64,000 bases of DNA, from contig NZ_CP036292.1 in the NCBI RefSeq assembly GCF_007751715.1, positions 6,889,339-6,953,338 on the forward strand. Direction: 5' to 3'. This document shows positions 63,379 to 64,000 of this stretch, piece by piece. A program made the position numbers and the translations under genes. A model generated the notes under the pieces. It was not told the DNA's origin. It was given only the letters and a program-made list of their open reading frames with translations, and made no database searches. This DNA comes from Rosistilla oblonga. Lineage in GTDB: Bacteria > Planctomycetota > Planctomycetia > Pirellulales > Pirellulaceae. Position 1 is the first letter of the stretch, and the number at the start of each line of letters is the position of its first letter.

Positions 63379-64000
63379 CTACTGCGACTGAGATCGCGAG
63401 CCCGAGGGGCTGCCGGCGATCGGATGGCCGTGCGGCAGGGGGCGACCGGCGGTGGCGAAGCCCATTCGGTAGAGATACTCTTTGACCTGCCGGAACTGAG
63501 CAAAACTCTCCGGATAAACCCAGACCGTGACGGTCGTGCTGGCGGGATCGCGGCCAGCCAGTTCATAGGCCAATTGCGATTGTGGCTGCAGTGCTTGAGC
63601 GATCGGTTCGCCGATCGGTTCGCGCAGTGGTTCGATGATCAGTTCCGCCACCTGCACGCGCGATGCCATTCCGATCTGGCCACCGCGAGCGACCGATTCT
63701 CGTGACATCTGCATGCTGTAGTGAGCGACAAAATCGCGGATCGGACCGACCGACGACTCTTTGTCGCCGCTTCGCGCACTGCTGGCCAGCCGCTGGAAAT
63801 CCTCTTTGATCTCGTCTAACAACGCGTCGATCGGGACCATCGCCAACAAACCGTCCTTCAAGCGGAAGTGAACCTCGTCGCCGAAGACGGTCTTGGCCAT
63901 CGGCGTCGGCAAGTGTTCGACGGCGACGATCGATTCGGGAACCTCTTCCAAAGCAGATGCTTGGGCGTTGAGTTCAGCCAGTTCGTTTTCGGCGATCTCG
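63379..64000 (-). CDS. hypothetical protein, C-terminal part only (runs off window)
   Basis: The frame continues upstream to the window edge, reading EIAENELAELNAQASALEEVPES before MEEVPES-like sequence, with no stop, so the visible 207 codons are only the C-terminal part of a longer gene. A coiled-coil-like Ala/Glu/Leu segment leads into VAVEHLPTPMAKTVFGDEVHFRLKDGLLAMVPIDALLDEIKEDFQ, and later DFVAHYSMQMSRESVARGG and STTVTVWVYPESFAQFRQVKEYLYRMGFATAGRPLPHG. No named family is recognised. A TTG at 63951 begins the longest complete frame but is probably internal. It ends facing lipA. Confidence 0.7.
   Translation of the reverse strand, partial: EIAENELAELNAQASALEEVPESIVAVEHLPTPMAKTVFGDEVHFRLKDGLLAMVPIDALLDEIKEDFQRLASSARSGDKESSVGPIRDFVAHYSMQMSRESVARGGQIGMASRVQVAELIIEPLREPIGEPIAQALQPQSQLAYELAGRDPASTTVTVWVYPESFAQFRQVKEYLYRMGFATAGRPLPHGHPIAGSPSGSRSQSQ

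Noticed and set aside
1-64000. tRNA, rRNA or riboswitch genes
   Set aside because: None recognised by reading the intergenic regions; a covariance-model scan would be needed to exclude them fully.

Overview
The window looks like a chromosomal segment of a Pirellulales planctomycete (Rhodopirellula / Roseimaritima / Rosistilla-like). The evidence is family content: the paired Planctomycete cytochrome/DUF1549/DUF1553 and DUF1501 genes, a DUF1592-type cytochrome with a DUF1552 partner, DUF1559 prepilin-like proteins with small lipoproteins, a LEPR-type dockerin-bearing beta-helix giant protein, TIGR03032, large Ser/Thr kinases, and dispersed palindromic repeats. The genus is an inference. No rRNA, tRNA, CRISPR array, prophage or insertion sequence was recognised.

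Layout. 1-2 kb: a minus-strand run (TIM-barrel epimerase-like, methyltransferase-like, small unknown protein, start of a MoxR ATPase). 2-8.6 kb: plus-strand exported unknown protein, site-2 protease with CBS domains, exported tandem alpha/beta hydrolase. 8.6-20.5 kb: two divergent Ser/Thr kinases (one membrane-anchored, one fused to a large ATPase), an FAD oxidoreductase fused to an acetoacetate-decarboxylase-like domain, a divergent FadL-type outer-membrane channel, and a receiver/HATPase protein with a strange Asp/Cys tail. 20.6-26.7 kb: SDR, CoA ligase-like enzyme, hydrolase coupled to floA, small conserved protein, sulfatase-fold protein. 26.7-34.8 kb: two repeat-rich intergenic islands flanking a 1696-residue beta-helix protein and a TIGR03032 protein. 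34.8-42 kb: DUF1549/1553 cytochrome and DUF1501 pair, convergent recQ. 42.3-46.4 kb: two tandem copies of a DUF1559 + lipoprotein cassette. 46.4-50.2 kb: YpfJ-type metallopeptidase, asnB, a solitary HPt protein. 50.2-54 kb: DUF1592-type cytochrome and DUF1552 pair. 54.1-57.5 kb: polX, a metallophosphatase-like protein coupled to a TspO homologue. 57.5-64 kb: exported unknown protein, a second repeat island, purF-like gene coupled to a membrane C39-type peptidase, lipA, and a partial unknown gene.

Much of the window encodes envelope and exported functions (signal peptides, lipoproteins, outer-membrane channel, c-type cytochromes) mixed with ordinary housekeeping (recQ, polX, purF, lipA, asnB). 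No multi-gene defence system is apparent. The best candidates for undescribed biology are the FAD/decarboxylase fusion beside FadL, the receiver/HATPase with the Asp/Cys tail, the PurF-peptidase coupling, and the dispersed palindromic repeats. Start codons were re-chosen from visible ribosome binding sites or family start patterns where the longest frame looked implausible; residue numbers refer to the chosen start unless stated.
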